Below, piece after piece: positions 25,919-34,646 of a DNA stretch of 64,000 nucleotides (its first letter is position 1; each line of letters opens with the position of its first letter). A program made the translations under genes and the position numbers. The notes under the pieces are model-generated. The model ran no database searches. It was not told the origin of the DNA and saw only the letters and a program-made list of their open reading frames with translations. The DNA is from Pelotomaculum thermopropionicum SI (GTDB lineage: Bacteria; Bacillota; Desulfotomaculia; Desulfotomaculales; Pelotomaculaceae): the NCBI GenBank assembly GCA_000010565.1, contig AP009389.1, positions 1,674,001 to 1,738,000 on the forward strand, read 5' to 3'.

Positions 25919-27241
25919 CTAAGCTTCTTTTGTCTTCTTGCGCAAGACAAACCGGATTGGTGTTCCTTCAAAGCCAAAGGCCGCTCTAATCTGGTTCTCC
26001 AGGTAACGCAGGTAAGAAAAGTGCATCAAGTCAGGGGCGTTTACAAACAAAACAAACTTTGGCGGCTTTATCCCGCCCTGGACGGCATAAGTTATTTTCA
26101 ACCTCCTGCCTTTGTCCGACGGAGGAGGCGTACGCAGTACCGCCTCCCTGATCAAGGCGTTTAATCCGGGTGTGCTTATGCGCATCGAGTGCCGGCCGGC
26201 AACCATATCGACCAGTTCCATTATTTTCCCAACGCGCTTTCCGGTTGCTGCCGATGTAAATAGCAGCGGCGAATAATGCATGAAGGCCAGTTCCTCCCGG
26301 ATTTTCTCAGTATAGCGGTTCATAGTATGGCCGTCCTTTTCCACCAGATCCCACTTGTTTACCACTATCACCGAAGCTTTTCCGGCTTCGTGGGCATAGC
26401 CGGCAATGCGCTTGTCCTGGTCGGTTACCCCTTCAACAGCGTCGAGCACCACTAAAACCACGTCGCTCCTGTCTATAGCCCGCAATGCCCGGATAACGCC
26501 GTATTTCTCGGTGGGCCTGTCGATCCTGCTTTTGCGGCGCATTCCGGCAGTATCGATAATTACGTAATGCCTGCCGTTTGCTTCGAAAGGGGTATCGATG
26601 GCATCCCGCGTTGTTCCCGGCACATTGCTTACTATCACCCTTTCCTCACCCAGGATCAGGTTCACCAGGGATGACTTGCCCACGTTGGGCCGGCCGATTA
26701 CCGCTATTTTAATAGCTTCCGGAGGGTATTCGTCCTCTTTTTCGGGCGGAAGCATTTCCACCAGTCTGTCCAGCAGGTCGCCCGTGTTCAATCCTTCCGC
26801 CGCAGATACTGGCAGCGGGTCGCCAAGCCCCAAACGGTAAAAGTCGTAAATTTGCTCCAGCGAGTCAAATTTTTCTACCTTATTGGCAACCAGCAAGGCC
26901 GGTTTTTCAGCTCGGCGGATGATTGAAGCTACTTCTTCGTCACCCGGATTCAAACCGGCCTTGGCATCAACCACTAAAAGTACAGCATCGGCTTCCCTTA
27001 TGGCTATCTCGGCCTGCCGGCGCACCCCCTGGATAATTTCATCGCTTTCCTTAAAGTCAAGTCCGCCTGTATCGACCAAGGTAAAGCTGCGGCCCGACCA
27101 TTCAGCATCCTGGTAAAGCCGGTCTCTAGTTACTCCCGGCTCGCCTTCCACGATGGCCACCCGGTTACCTACAATCCGGTTAAAAAGGGTGGACTTGCCC
27201 ACATTAGGCCGTCCAACTATTGCCACTACCGGCTTGGGCAT
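25919..27241 (-). CDS. der: Ribosome biogenesis GTPase Der (EngA)
   Basis: Tandem-domain GTPase required for 50S ribosome assembly. 440 residues: the first G domain with [18 protein letters not shown] and NKVE; the second with [20 protein letters not shown] and NKWD; then the C-terminal KH-like domain ([21 protein letters not shown]). The ATG lies within the 3' end of the DUF512 gene (38-base overlap), so translation is probably coupled. Confidence 0.96.
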   Translation of the reverse strand: MPKPVVAIVGRPNVGKSTLFNRIVGNRVAIVEGEPGVTRDRLYQDAEWSGRSFTLVDTGGLDFKESDEIIQGVRRQAEIAIREADAVLLVVDAKAGLNPGDEEVASIIRRAEKPALLVANKVEKFDSLEQIYDFYRLGLGDPLPVSAAEGLNTGDLLDRLVEMLPPEKEDEYPPEAIKIAVIGRPNVGKSSLVNLILGEERVIVSNVPGTTRDAIDTPFEANGRHYVIIDTAGMRRKSRIDRPTEKYGVIRALRAIDRSDVVLVVLDAVEGVTDQDKRIAGYAHEAGKASVIVVNKWDLVEKDGHTMNRYTEKIREELAFMHYSPLLFTSAATGKRVGKIMELVDMVAGRHSMRISTPGLNALIREAVLRTPPPSDKGRRLKITYAVQGGIKPPKFVLFVNAPDLMHFSYLRYLENQIRAAFGFEGTPIRFVLRKKTKEA

Positions 27242-28499
27242 TATTGCACACCTCTAACCTGTATTGCTGCTTTTTCGGGGCCCTCCAGCAGGACCTGGCT
27301 AACTGCCGCGGCCCTTCTACTGCCGCCACGCAAGCTTTCAGACGGCTGGCCAGGCCCTTAAGGGTCAAACCGTCTAAAAAAACGGCACCTTCCTTTCTCA
27401 GCATAACTGAGGGAAGTAAAAGCACATCGCCAGTTTCGCCAGGTCCTATCTGGTTAAGCAGGTCACGGCCCGTGAGCAGCCCCGCCACGGTAACCTGTTC
27501 TCCAAAAAAATAATTTTTTATTACTTTTATTGATACCTCTAAATTTTTTATCTCGTTTAACCTGCGGACAATCGGCCTGAGCACTTTTTCGCCCAGTACC
27601 CCCGTTATAAGTACAGCTTTAAGCGGGGCCGCCTGTCCAGGCAGGTTTTTTTCTGTTTTTTTCCACTCATCCAGAAAAAGGCGAGTAAGGCCGACTCCGT
27701 TTTCGGCCTGGGGAAAACCGGCATACCTCTCTGCCGGAGGTACAGGCTCCCCTGCCAGCAGGTAAAATTCATCCGAGGGAAAAACAAAAGGGGAGCCCAT
27801 TTCCAAAAGATATTCCTCCTGTTTCAAACCAAGCCAACACACCAGCCTGCGGGCCTCTTCCGGATTGAAACTGCGCAAAGCGTAGAGACCCTTTCTGAAA
27901 CGGGTCAGCCCGACTGGCACCACCGCCAGGGAGTTGACGGCAGGCCACAGCCCGGCCAGATCGGCAATTGTTTTTTCCAGTTCTTCTCCGTCGTTTAAAC
28001 CGGGGCAGAGCACCACCTGGGCATGCATTTCAATACCGCCCGCAGCCAGGTACCGCAACTGTTCCATAACCAGCCCCGCCTTCGGGTTGCCCAGCATTTC
28101 TGCCCGCAACTTTGGATTTGTCGCGTGTACCGATATGTAAAGCGGGCTTAGCCGCTGCTTGACAATCCTCTCAAGCTCCTTGCTGCCGAGATTGGTGAGG
28201 GTTATGAAACTGCCGCTCCAAAAAGAAAGCCGGTAGTCATCGTCCTTAACGTAAACGGACCTCCTCAGGCCGGAAGGCATTTGATCCACAAAACAAAAAA
28301 CGCACTTGTTGGAGCAGCGTTTTATCCGGCCAAAACCCATCTCGCCGAATTCTATCCCCAGGCTCTGGTCATAATCTTTCTCCACTTCCAGAACCCATTC
28401 CTCGCCGTCCGCTTTTTTAACATCTATGTTTAATTTCTCCTCGGCTTCCAGAAAGCGAAAATCAATTAAATCGCGAACAGGCTCACCGTTAATTGCCAC
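27204..28499 (-). CDS. DUF512 radical SAM protein, N-terminus probably frameshifted
   Basis: Radical SAM FeS protein of the PDZ-radical SAM-DUF512 family; the reaction is unknown. The [14 protein letters not shown] motif supplies the cluster cysteines (CxxxCxxC). [20 protein letters not shown] and the C-terminal DUF512 lines are typical. The visible frame starts at a GTG (28499, with GGAG 8 bases upstream) in the middle of the PDZ domain. Just upstream the same frame reads [19 protein letters not shown] after a TGA, while a different frame supplies ATG at 28584 and MKRRGLYIARVGSV. Together these make a normal PDZ start, so a one-base change near 28541-28545 seems to have split the N-terminus. 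The stop overlaps der. Confidence 0.85.
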   Translation of the reverse strand: MAINGEPVRDLIDFRFLEAEEKLNIDVKKADGEEWVLEVEKDYDQSLGIEFGEMGFGRIKRCSNKCVFCFVDQMPSGLRRSVYVKDDDYRLSFWSGSFITLTNLGSKELERIVKQRLSPLYISVHATNPKLRAEMLGNPKAGLVMEQLRYLAAGGIEMHAQVVLCPGLNDGEELEKTIADLAGLWPAVNSLAVVPVGLTRFRKGLYALRSFNPEEARRLVCWLGLKQEEYLLEMGSPFVFPSDEFYLLAGEPVPPAERYAGFPQAENGVGLTRLFLDEWKKTEKNLPGQAAPLKAVLITGVLGEKVLRPIVRRLNEIKNLEVSIKVIKNYFFGEQVTVAGLLTGRDLLNQIGPGETGDVLLLPSVMLRKEGAVFLDGLTLKGLASRLKACVAAVEGPRQLARSCWRAPKKQQYRLEVCNNAQAGSGNSWTA

Positions 28500-28640
28500 A
28501 ATCCAATCTCCGGCCTTTAGCCCGCATTCCTCCGCAATGCTTCACACTGCCTACCCTGGCAATATACAAGCCGCGCCGTTTCATACGGGGCGTTCTCCCT
28601 CTTTTACTTTAAAACATTATCTATAATTTCCATTGTCCAG

Positions 28641-29105
28641 TCAAGGGACATTTGTCAGGCCGGCTTTAACATCCTGTACCAGCTTTGCCAGCCTGCCATA
28701 TGCCTTTCTAATACCTGCCGAGGCAAGCAGACGGCCAACCGGGGAAAGAAAATTGGAGCGGCACAAAAACAGGCCGGCCAGAAGGAGCCAGTTGTCTTTG
28801 ATTCCGCTGTCAATCAAGCGCAATTCGCCCTCCTTAATTTTATACATTTCCAGGAAACTTTCAATAAGCCGGTAGACCATGCCACGCTCGCCTTTGACAG
28901 AAATGGCAAATATCTCGCTGCCCCGGACATCTTTTCCCAGGGTGATTATCTTGCCTTCCTTATTTTTTCTTAAATTCATAAACGGCAGTTCCCATAATTT
29001 TCCCCTTTCCGGTTTCCCCTCCGCCGTCAGCAGTCCGGCATGAATCGCACCGGCCAGGGCGGCCAGAGGAAACTTGCTGTCGCTGAAATAAATTATTTTC
29101 CTCAA
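28641..29105 (-). CDS. DUF3189 family protein (second copy)
   Basis: A 154-residue protein of the DUF3189 family, found almost only in spore-forming clostridia; function unknown. It starts KIIYFSDSKFPLAALAGAIHAGLL and shares with its neighbour the pattern of an opening beta-strand, a serine/alanine-rich helix, LGKDVRGSEIFAISVKG, and a basic C-terminal helix ending in LVQDVKAGL. It overlaps the upstream copy by 4 bases. The two copies have diverged strongly and the catalytic-looking GGAHSS of the first is replaced here. Confidence 0.75.
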   Translation of the reverse strand: MRKIIYFSDSKFPLAALAGAIHAGLLTAEGKPERGKLWELPFMNLRKNKEGKIITLGKDVRGSEIFAISVKGERGMVYRLIESFLEMYKIKEGELRLIDSGIKDNWLLLAGLFLCRSNFLSPVGRLLASAGIRKAYGRLAKLVQDVKAGLTNVP

Positions 29106-29572
29106 TTATTCATGTGCTCCTCCAGCCTGCATTTTACTTTTTGCACCAGCCTGGCAACCTCGAAGTAAGCTGCCTGTGTCCCCCACGTCACAATAGGACG
29201 CCCGAGCCTGATCAGTCCCCACCGCCGGGAGAGGTAACCCCCGAATTTCATTCTCAGGTTGACTTTATGCATGACGTTAACCAGAAGAAAGCTGTTCTGC
29301 GGAATTTTAAAAATTCCGGCCAGGCCTGCAATTATGTTTTCCAGAATTTCCGCCCGGCCGCGCCGGGCGGTCACGTACACCTCGTTACCCATTTCATCCC
29401 TTCCCATAAAAAAAATATGTCCGTGCTGGTAAGGCTCCTGCCGGTCATAAAGCGGTATGCTCCAGAACATCTCCTGGCTGGGAATGCGGTCTGCGGGCAG
29501 CAGGCCAAGGTGAATGGAAGCGGCGGTTACCGATGAATGAGCACCGCCATAGCAGTGATAGATGACCTTCAT
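29102..29572 (-). CDS. DUF3189 family protein (first copy)
   Basis: About 156 residues beginning MKVIYHCYGGAHSSVTAASI, the typical DUF3189 start, followed by PLYDRQEPYQHGHIFFMGRDE and a C-terminal ARLVQKVKCRLEE helix. The frame is open 14 codons further up, but the ATG at 29572 has GGAG about 11 bases upstream and gives the family N-terminus. Function unknown. It lies between the YIEGIA pair and the second DUF3189 gene in a sporulation-rich run, so a role in spores is likely. Confidence 0.78.
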   Translation of the reverse strand: MKVIYHCYGGAHSSVTAASIHLGLLPADRIPSQEMFWSIPLYDRQEPYQHGHIFFMGRDEMGNEVYVTARRGRAEILENIIAGLAGIFKIPQNSFLLVNVMHKVNLRMKFGGYLSRRWGLIRLGRPIVTWGTQAAYFEVARLVQKVKCRLEEHMNN

Positions 29573-29624
29573 AATGAACGTCACTCCGTGCAAAAATAAT
29601 TTCTCCGGTTGCAAGGACGCGCCT

Positions 29625-29816
29625 CTAATGCTTTACCACAATGTAGATGCCGTTTCCCAGATCGTGCACCATCGCATCCAGGATCTTCGACATATAGAGG
29701 GCTATTTTATCCTGTTCCGCCTCGTCCCGGGCAAAAAAAATAGGTGCACCCCCGCTTACCTTGTCCATATTGAGGGTAATTACCGCTAAAATCTTGCCTG
29801 CAGAGGCTTCGCTCAA
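29625..29816 (-). CDS. Small partner protein of the YIEGIA membrane protein
   Basis: A 63-residue protein (MSEASAGKILAVITLNMDKV, then GGAPIFFARDEAEQDKIA and GIYIVVKH). It overlaps the end of the YIEGIA gene by 4 bases. Short proteins of this type accompany YIEGIA proteins in spore formers; the family is, as I recall, annotated as a capping complex subunit for YIEGIA. There is no signal peptide or membrane segment. Function otherwise unknown. Confidence 0.7.
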   Translation of the reverse strand: MSEASAGKILAVITLNMDKVSGGAPIFFARDEAEQDKIALYMSKILDAMVHDLGNGIYIVVKH

Positions 29817-30733
29817 CTTTTAACCACCTTCTTCCTGGCCGGCCTGATGCTGAGAGTTGCATTCAGTGGCTTGCTCCTGGCGCTTTCCAGAACCGGCGTA
29901 AGTTTTACTGCCGCAATTAACTGCTCCATGTCTTTTTCTACGGGCAGGATGAAAAGCCCGACTTCGCCGGTGTCCGGGTTTTTTCTCGCCATTGGTGTAA
30001 ATTCCGGTATATCTACGTCTTTTTTGGTTCCCACGATCACCGCGGCCGTAAAAGCAATGGCCGTGCGCTGGCCGATATCGTGAACGGTTGCCCTGGCGTT
30101 TCCGTCCCTCGGCCTGATCTTGACGGCCAGACCTTCCTGCAGTATCCTTTCCCGCATCGATTTTAACCCCACGTTCATAATGCCGATCTCGTCCACCATC
30201 AGAATAGGACCTTCAAAACTCAGCCTGGCCGGCACAACGTCACAAATGTCTCCAACTACTTCACCGGACATGAAATACCGGCTCACCAAAAGCGCCACCA
30301 GCGCCGTGACGGCAGCAGCAGGAAGGCCTCCGAACTGAGCTGCCAGGCTGGTCGCGAAAGAGGTTCCCATTACCAGGTAGTTCCTGGCCTCAAAGGTTCT
30401 GGCTATTCCTTCTATATAATCCAGCCCTCTTTTAACAAGTTCGCTTTTCTCCAGGCTTTCCAGGGTCCGGCGCTCCATCGTCCGGATCTCCCGGAACTGC
30501 TGTGCCGCCAGAGCCAGAAAGGTAACCGCGGTAAAATCCGGCTTTAAAATGGCGGGTACGGCAACGGCCCCCAGCGCAGAAGCAATGAAACCAAGCGAAA
30601 TATGCGCCAGGTAGCCGTGCGGATAGCCTGGATACTGGCGGTAGTCGATACGCAGCAGGATGGCGCGGGCGGCGGTGCCGGCCACAACGCCGGCCAGAAT
30701 CACCATCAGGTAATCGGGCACATAATCCGGCAT
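29813..30733 (-). CDS. YIEGIA family integral membrane protein
   Basis: A 306-residue membrane protein with the diagnostic RGLDYIEGIARTFEARNYL segment near residue 115. The N-terminal half carries several membrane passes; the C-terminal half is soluble and includes VDEIGIMNVGLKSMRERIL. The family is restricted to spore-forming Firmicutes. It is followed by its small partner (4-base overlap) and preceded by spoIIP, all on the minus strand, which supports a role in sporulation. Confidence 0.82.
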   Translation of the reverse strand: MPDYVPDYLMVILAGVVAGTAARAILLRIDYRQYPGYPHGYLAHISLGFIASALGAVAVPAILKPDFTAVTFLALAAQQFREIRTMERRTLESLEKSELVKRGLDYIEGIARTFEARNYLVMGTSFATSLAAQFGGLPAAAVTALVALLVSRYFMSGEVVGDICDVVPARLSFEGPILMVDEIGIMNVGLKSMRERILQEGLAVKIRPRDGNARATVHDIGQRTAIAFTAAVIVGTKKDVDIPEFTPMARKNPDTGEVGLFILPVEKDMEQLIAAVKLTPVLESARSKPLNATLSIRPARKKVVKS

Positions 30734-30763
30734 TCTCTTCCCCCAGATAATTTTTATCAGCTC

Positions 30764-32053
30764 TTAATCTTCAGTCACATCGTCCCGCGCATCCCGCAGC
30801 ACCTCATTGCCACGGGGATCACAACCCTTGGGCGCCCTTTCCCGGTCAGGACTGGAAATGCCTCTCTTCACCCGCCTGCGGACCGTCCGCAGGGGACCTA
30901 AAAAGCTGGTAAACTCCCTGCCGAAGCCGGACAGCCTCTTTTTAGCGTTCTCCCAGGTGCCTGAACTGATCAGAAGGAAGGCCAGCCCGCCAATTAAGGT
31001 AAGACCCAAAATCCAGCCAAGCGCCTTCAAGGACCCCCTGTCGGCACCTGCAGGCCTGCCGCCGGCGCCAGGTGCCGTCGGCGCGGCGGGAGCAGGCGCT
31101 ACTCCAAGAACTGCCGGGATGGCCTCCGAAAACATTGCCACGCCGCGGGCAGCTTCCTCTTTGCTGTTGGTATGGGTGCCTGCCTCAATCAGCAGTGCCG
31201 TGGGCATCAGATCCTGGTTGTAATTGCCCTTCCCGATGAAAATTTCCTTCACAATTTTCGGGTGCATATTATTTGCAGCCGCCATCATGCGCTTGGCAAA
31301 GTCCATGTTGGCGTCCATCCGGGGATTTTCCCGGCCGACAACCAGCCTGAGCTTGGCCACGTCCTTGCCGTCTATGTTCGCCCGGTAATAGCCCGGATCG
31401 GGCACGCCGTCCCGGTGCACATCGAAAATCGCAGCCGGGTTGGACTTCATCAGATTGGCTGCCGTCCGGCGGGAGCGGGCATAAGCGTTATTGTCATGCG
31501 GGTCATGAGGAGTCTGGTCGTAGTTAACCTGCATCCCCTTCCCCTGCAGTCTGTCCACAAGCGCCCTGCCCACCTGATAGATGCCTCCCTTGAAAGGGAT
31601 GGCCTCGGTTCCGTCCGAAGGAACGTAAGATTCGTCCGAATGGGTATGGTAAACTGCAAAACTACTTTGCTTCTGCTCGGCCAGGTTTTTCATTGCGGGT
31701 ATATCCTGCCTGGAATAAAACTCATTGTAGGCCACAATTTGAGGGTCCATCCCCAGAAAACGGGCTTCCGCCCTGTCGCCCTGAACCCTTTCCACCCGGT
31801 AGCCGCGCCCCTCCGCAGTATAAATCTCATCGCCGACGTAAGCTGTCCGGGCCATCATGCTCAGAATATTTCCCTGCTCATCAATTATGGTTGTAAATTT
31901 TCCGGTGAGATGATCAGGAGTCTCTCTTCTAAATATTGCCGACATGGTAAGGGCCGGGCGCAGACGCTGGTTAAAAGCAGCATAACAGGTCAAAAACAAA
32001 ACCCCCGCCAGAATCAAAAACAGCCAGTAAATTTTCGCCTTATTCCTGTTCAC
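30764..32053 (-). CDS. spoIIP: Stage II sporulation protein P-like amidase
   Basis: SpoIIP is the peptidoglycan amidase/endopeptidase of the engulfment machinery. The 429-residue protein has an N-terminal membrane anchor (IYWLFLILAGVLFLTCYAAF), the catalytic domain at about residues 140-320 with VYHTHSDESYVPSDG, FDVHRDGVPDPGYYR and LLIEAGTHTNSKEEA (Zn ligands and catalytic Glu), and a second hydrophobic segment near residue 355 followed by a basic tail. The C-terminal membrane span is less usual. It overlaps the DUF1614 gene by 14 bases. Confidence 0.88.
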   Translation of the reverse strand: MNRNKAKIYWLFLILAGVLFLTCYAAFNQRLRPALTMSAIFRRETPDHLTGKFTTIIDEQGNILSMMARTAYVGDEIYTAEGRGYRVERVQGDRAEARFLGMDPQIVAYNEFYSRQDIPAMKNLAEQKQSSFAVYHTHSDESYVPSDGTEAIPFKGGIYQVGRALVDRLQGKGMQVNYDQTPHDPHDNNAYARSRRTAANLMKSNPAAIFDVHRDGVPDPGYYRANIDGKDVAKLRLVVGRENPRMDANMDFAKRMMAAANNMHPKIVKEIFIGKGNYNQDLMPTALLIEAGTHTNSKEEAARGVAMFSEAIPAVLGVAPAPAAPTAPGAGGRPAGADRGSLKALGWILGLTLIGGLAFLLISSGTWENAKKRLSGFGREFTSFLGPLRTVRRRVKRGISSPDRERAPKGCDPRGNEVLRDARDDVTED

Positions 32054-32837
32054 CTAAATCACCACCTTTTATCTGCTCTTTCACCGAAGCTTCCGAGTCT
32101 TTCTTCGCGTTTAACGTTTCTTCAAGTACGCTCGGCGCACCGATTCCTGGTTTTTTCAGGCCTTTTACCAGTTCCGGCGGTCGCCCTTCAACACCTGGCC
32201 CGCCTGCCAGCCTTTCCACTGACTCGCCGATCAGTTCGGCCAAAAGCACCGCCACAATGCCGGCCAGCACAATAGTATCGAAAGCTCCTGCACCGCCTAT
32301 GCTGACGGTATAGCTGGCGGGAGCCCCCCGGTACAGAAGCCATGCGTAGTGAAAAATATCTACTAGCAACACTCCCAGGGTAGCTGCAATAAAAGCCGAC
32401 CTTCTGGACCTCCCGAAAAGGTACGCAACAACACCGCCGGCCAGGGGGTAGAGATAAATTGCATCCAGCACGGCATAACGGCCCGCAGGCTCTATTGTAG
32501 GCCCGGTATTAATCAGCGAGCCTATAGCATAAACAATTGCCGCCGTGGCAACAGCCCCCGTCAGCGCCCTGACCCATTCCCTGCCGGTGCCTGCCTGGGC
32601 TAAGAGGTATACCACAAGCGCCACAGGCACTAGTGCTCCTCCAACGTTAATTGATGTGTTAAAAGGAAGAAACGGAAGCGGTATATTGATGTAACTGCCT
32701 AAAATGATGGCTGCGATAACAACCAGCGCTCCCCGGTCGGAAAGCCTCATCCGGTCAAGAGCGCGCTGGGCCAGCCCCAGGTAAATTAGAACCGACACAA
32801 TTATCATTGCGATAATACCGATGGGAAAACGCTCCAA
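32040..32837 (-). CDS. DUF1614 integral membrane protein
   Basis: A 265-residue membrane protein with about seven hydrophobic segments and family features such as INIPLPFLPFNTSINVGGAL, GRYAVLDAIYLYPLAGGVVA and YTVSIGGAGAFDTIVLAG. The C-terminal tail (about residues 215-265) is soluble and charged. Function unknown. It is first in the run DUF1614-spoIIP-YIEGIA, overlapping spoIIP, so the operon is probably switched on in sporulation. Confidence 0.82.
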   Translation of the reverse strand: MERFPIGIIAMIIVSVLIYLGLAQRALDRMRLSDRGALVVIAAIILGSYINIPLPFLPFNTSINVGGALVPVALVVYLLAQAGTGREWVRALTGAVATAAIVYAIGSLINTGPTIEPAGRYAVLDAIYLYPLAGGVVAYLFGRSRRSAFIAATLGVLLVDIFHYAWLLYRGAPASYTVSIGGAGAFDTIVLAGIVAVLLAELIGESVERLAGGPGVEGRPPELVKGLKKPGIGAPSVLEETLNAKKDSEASVKEQIKGGDLGEQE

Positions 32838-32984
32838 AAGAATTCAACCTCCTTAAATCTTGGAAATATTATTAGATAGGCTCCCCAATTTGACTAAAAA
32901 TATACAGGATTAGGCTTCAAATTTGCTTCCTCCTAAGTGTTTTCAGACCTGCCTGCAAAGAAAAAACGAAACTGTTCTCTTCAA

Positions 32985-33010
32985 GGTTAAACTGCATATA
33001 TACAGCCATC
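32985..33010. promoter_or_regulatory. Palindromic operator-like site 1
   Basis: A 26-bp element with the core CTGCATATATACAG, an almost perfect palindrome, preceded by GGTTAAA. It matches site 2 at 33048-33073 at 24 of 26 positions. The start-to-start distance is 63 bp, six helical turns, so both sites face the same side of the DNA. Confidence 0.6.
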
Positions 33011-33047
33011 AAGGATCCAGGCCGTCACAGTTTGGGTGTGCAAGAAC

Positions 33048-33073
33048 GGTTAAACTGCATATATGCAGCTATC
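33048..33073. promoter_or_regulatory. Palindromic operator-like site 2
   Basis: Same element as site 1, here with the perfect 14-bp palindrome CTGCATATATGCAG. A dimeric regulator binding both sites, with possible looping, is the natural inference. The regulator is unknown. Confidence 0.6.
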
Positions 33074-33300
33074 CGGGTAGAATAATACGGTAAAAAGGTA
33101 TTTTTTTATTTTTTCCATCAATCAAGATCAGGCCGTTCCGTTACGGCAAAACAGGGAGGTTTACTCCTAAGTTGCTACTTTTTTAAAAAACTATTTAATT
33201 TAACCGGCAATGGATCAAAAAAAAGGAAATAAAACTTTAAGTGTAGAATAACCAAGTTAGTGTTGTTTTTAAGCAGGAAATAACTATCAGGGGGAAAGCA

Positions 33301-33981
33301 ATGAATTCCTTTCCCAACATCGCCATAGACGGGCCGGCAGGTGCCGGAAAAAGCACGGTTGCCAGGCTTTTATCAAAAGAACTGGGATTTTTATACATAG
33401 ATACAGGAGCAATGTACCGGGCAGTAGCTCTAAAAGCAATCCGTAAGGGCGTGGACCTTGCAGATCAGCCCGGCTTAAGCCGTCTGGCTGCAGTCACGTC
33501 GGTAAACCTTAAAACAGACGCAGAAGGCAACCTGCGGGTGTTTTTAGACGGTGAAGATGTTACCGAAGAAATTCGCAGCCCCGCTGTATCGAAAGCCGTT
33601 TCTTTGGTCGCCAGGGTGCCTGCAGTAAGAGAACGCCTGGTTGAGCTTCAGAGGGCAATGGCCTCAGGAGGCGGTGTGGTAATGGAAGGCCGGGACATCG
33701 GAACGGTAGTCCTGCCCGATGCAGAGATTAAGATTTTTCTCACTGCCTCGCCGGAAGAAAGGGCCAGAAGACGCCGGGAAGAACTAGCTGCAAGGGGATA
33801 CATTGTCGATCAGCACCAGATGGTAAACGAAATAACGGAAAGGGACCGGATCGATACAACCAGGGCAGCCGGTCCCCTGGTTCCGGCTGCAGATGCTGAA
33901 ATTATAGATTGTTCATCCATGCCTGTGGAAAAGGTGGTAAAGATGATCGTCGCCCGGGTTTCGGCGGGGAGGCGGGAATAG
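33301..33981 (+). CDS. cmk: Cytidylate kinase
   Basis: Phosphorylates CMP and dCMP. 226 residues: the P-loop GPAGAGKSTVARLL, IDTGAMYRAVALKA, the lid-proximal GRDIGTVVLPDAEIKIFLTAS and RARRRREEL. The start has GGGGGAAAG 5 bases before ATG. It is the first gene of a three-gene operon (cmk-plsC-ispH/rpsA), an arrangement common in clostridia. Confidence 0.96.
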   Translation: MNSFPNIAIDGPAGAGKSTVARLLSKELGFLYIDTGAMYRAVALKAIRKGVDLADQPGLSRLAAVTSVNLKTDAEGNLRVFLDGEDVTEEIRSPAVSKAVSLVARVPAVRERLVELQRAMASGGGVVMEGRDIGTVVLPDAEIKIFLTASPEERARRRREELAARGYIVDQHQMVNEITERDRIDTTRAAGPLVPAADAEIIDCSSMPVEKVVKMIVARVSAGRRE

Positions 33982-34575
33982 ATGTTTTACCGGTTCTCCA
34001 GGCTGCTCTGCCGGATAATCCTGGCATTGTTACGCCGTTGGCAGGTCCGGGGAGCAGAAAACATGCCCTCAAGCGGCGGCATGGTGGTGGTTTCAAACCA
34101 CATCAGTTACTGGGACCCTGTGGTGGTAGGTTGCGCCTTTGACAGGCAGATATACTTTATGGCCAAGTCCGAACTTTTTGACATACCTTTACTCGGCCCT
34201 GTAATCCGGGCCCTCGGCGCCTTTCCGGTGCGACGCGACAGATCCGACCGGAAGGCTATTAGAACCGCCATTAGACTTCTTGAGGAAGGCAATATTATAG
34301 GAATTTTTCCGGAAGGAACCAGGAGTTATACGGGGGAAATCCTGCCCCCCCACATGGGTGCCGCCATGCTGGCATTTAAGGCAGGGGTTCCCATCCTGCC
34401 CGTAGCCGTTAGCGGAACTAGGGGTATCTTCGGCAAGGTAAGGGTTAAGGTGGGCAAGCCTTTTTACTGCCAGACCGGCACAAAGGCTGGAAAAACAGAG
34501 CTGGAAAAGGCCAGCAAAGAAGTTATGTCCCGGATAGCAGCCCTGCTTGATGATATAATGCGGGGAAATTCCTGA
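33982..34575 (+). CDS. plsC: 1-acyl-sn-glycerol-3-phosphate acyltransferase
   Basis: Adds the second acyl chain in phosphatidic acid synthesis. 197 residues with the NHISYWDP catalytic HX4D motif, FPEGTRSYTGE and a typical VPILPVAVSGTR line. The ATG follows the cmk stop with no gap, so it relies on translational coupling. Confidence 0.93.
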   Translation: MFYRFSRLLCRIILALLRRWQVRGAENMPSSGGMVVVSNHISYWDPVVVGCAFDRQIYFMAKSELFDIPLLGPVIRALGAFPVRRDRSDRKAIRTAIRLLEEGNIIGIFPEGTRSYTGEILPPHMGAAMLAFKAGVPILPVAVSGTRGIFGKVRVKVGKPFYCQTGTKAGKTELEKASKEVMSRIAALLDDIMRGNS

Positions 34576-34646
34576 AAATATAAATATCCGGAAGGAAAAT
34601 GGCGTTTATTAGCGAATGCTAACGAGGTAAGCAAAGCGGTGATGAT

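Larger units (their letters stand above)
32838..33300. other. 463-bp intergenic region between divergent DUF1614 and cmk operons
   Basis: AT-rich region with two near-identical 26-bp palindromic sites (listed separately) and no reading frame of note. The cmk ribosome site (GGGGGAAAG) is at its right end. I could not pick a convincing sigma-A promoter. Confidence 0.6.

Noticed and set aside
28541-28545. The TGA in the DUF512 gene as a selenocysteine codon
   Set aside because: The upstream start lies in a different frame, so readthrough would not join the two parts; a frameshift explains it better.
31172-32275. Long plus-strand reading frame opposite spoIIP
   Set aside because: It is antisense to a clearly conserved gene, has no ribosome site, and its translation shows no family features; GC-rich codons keep the frame open.
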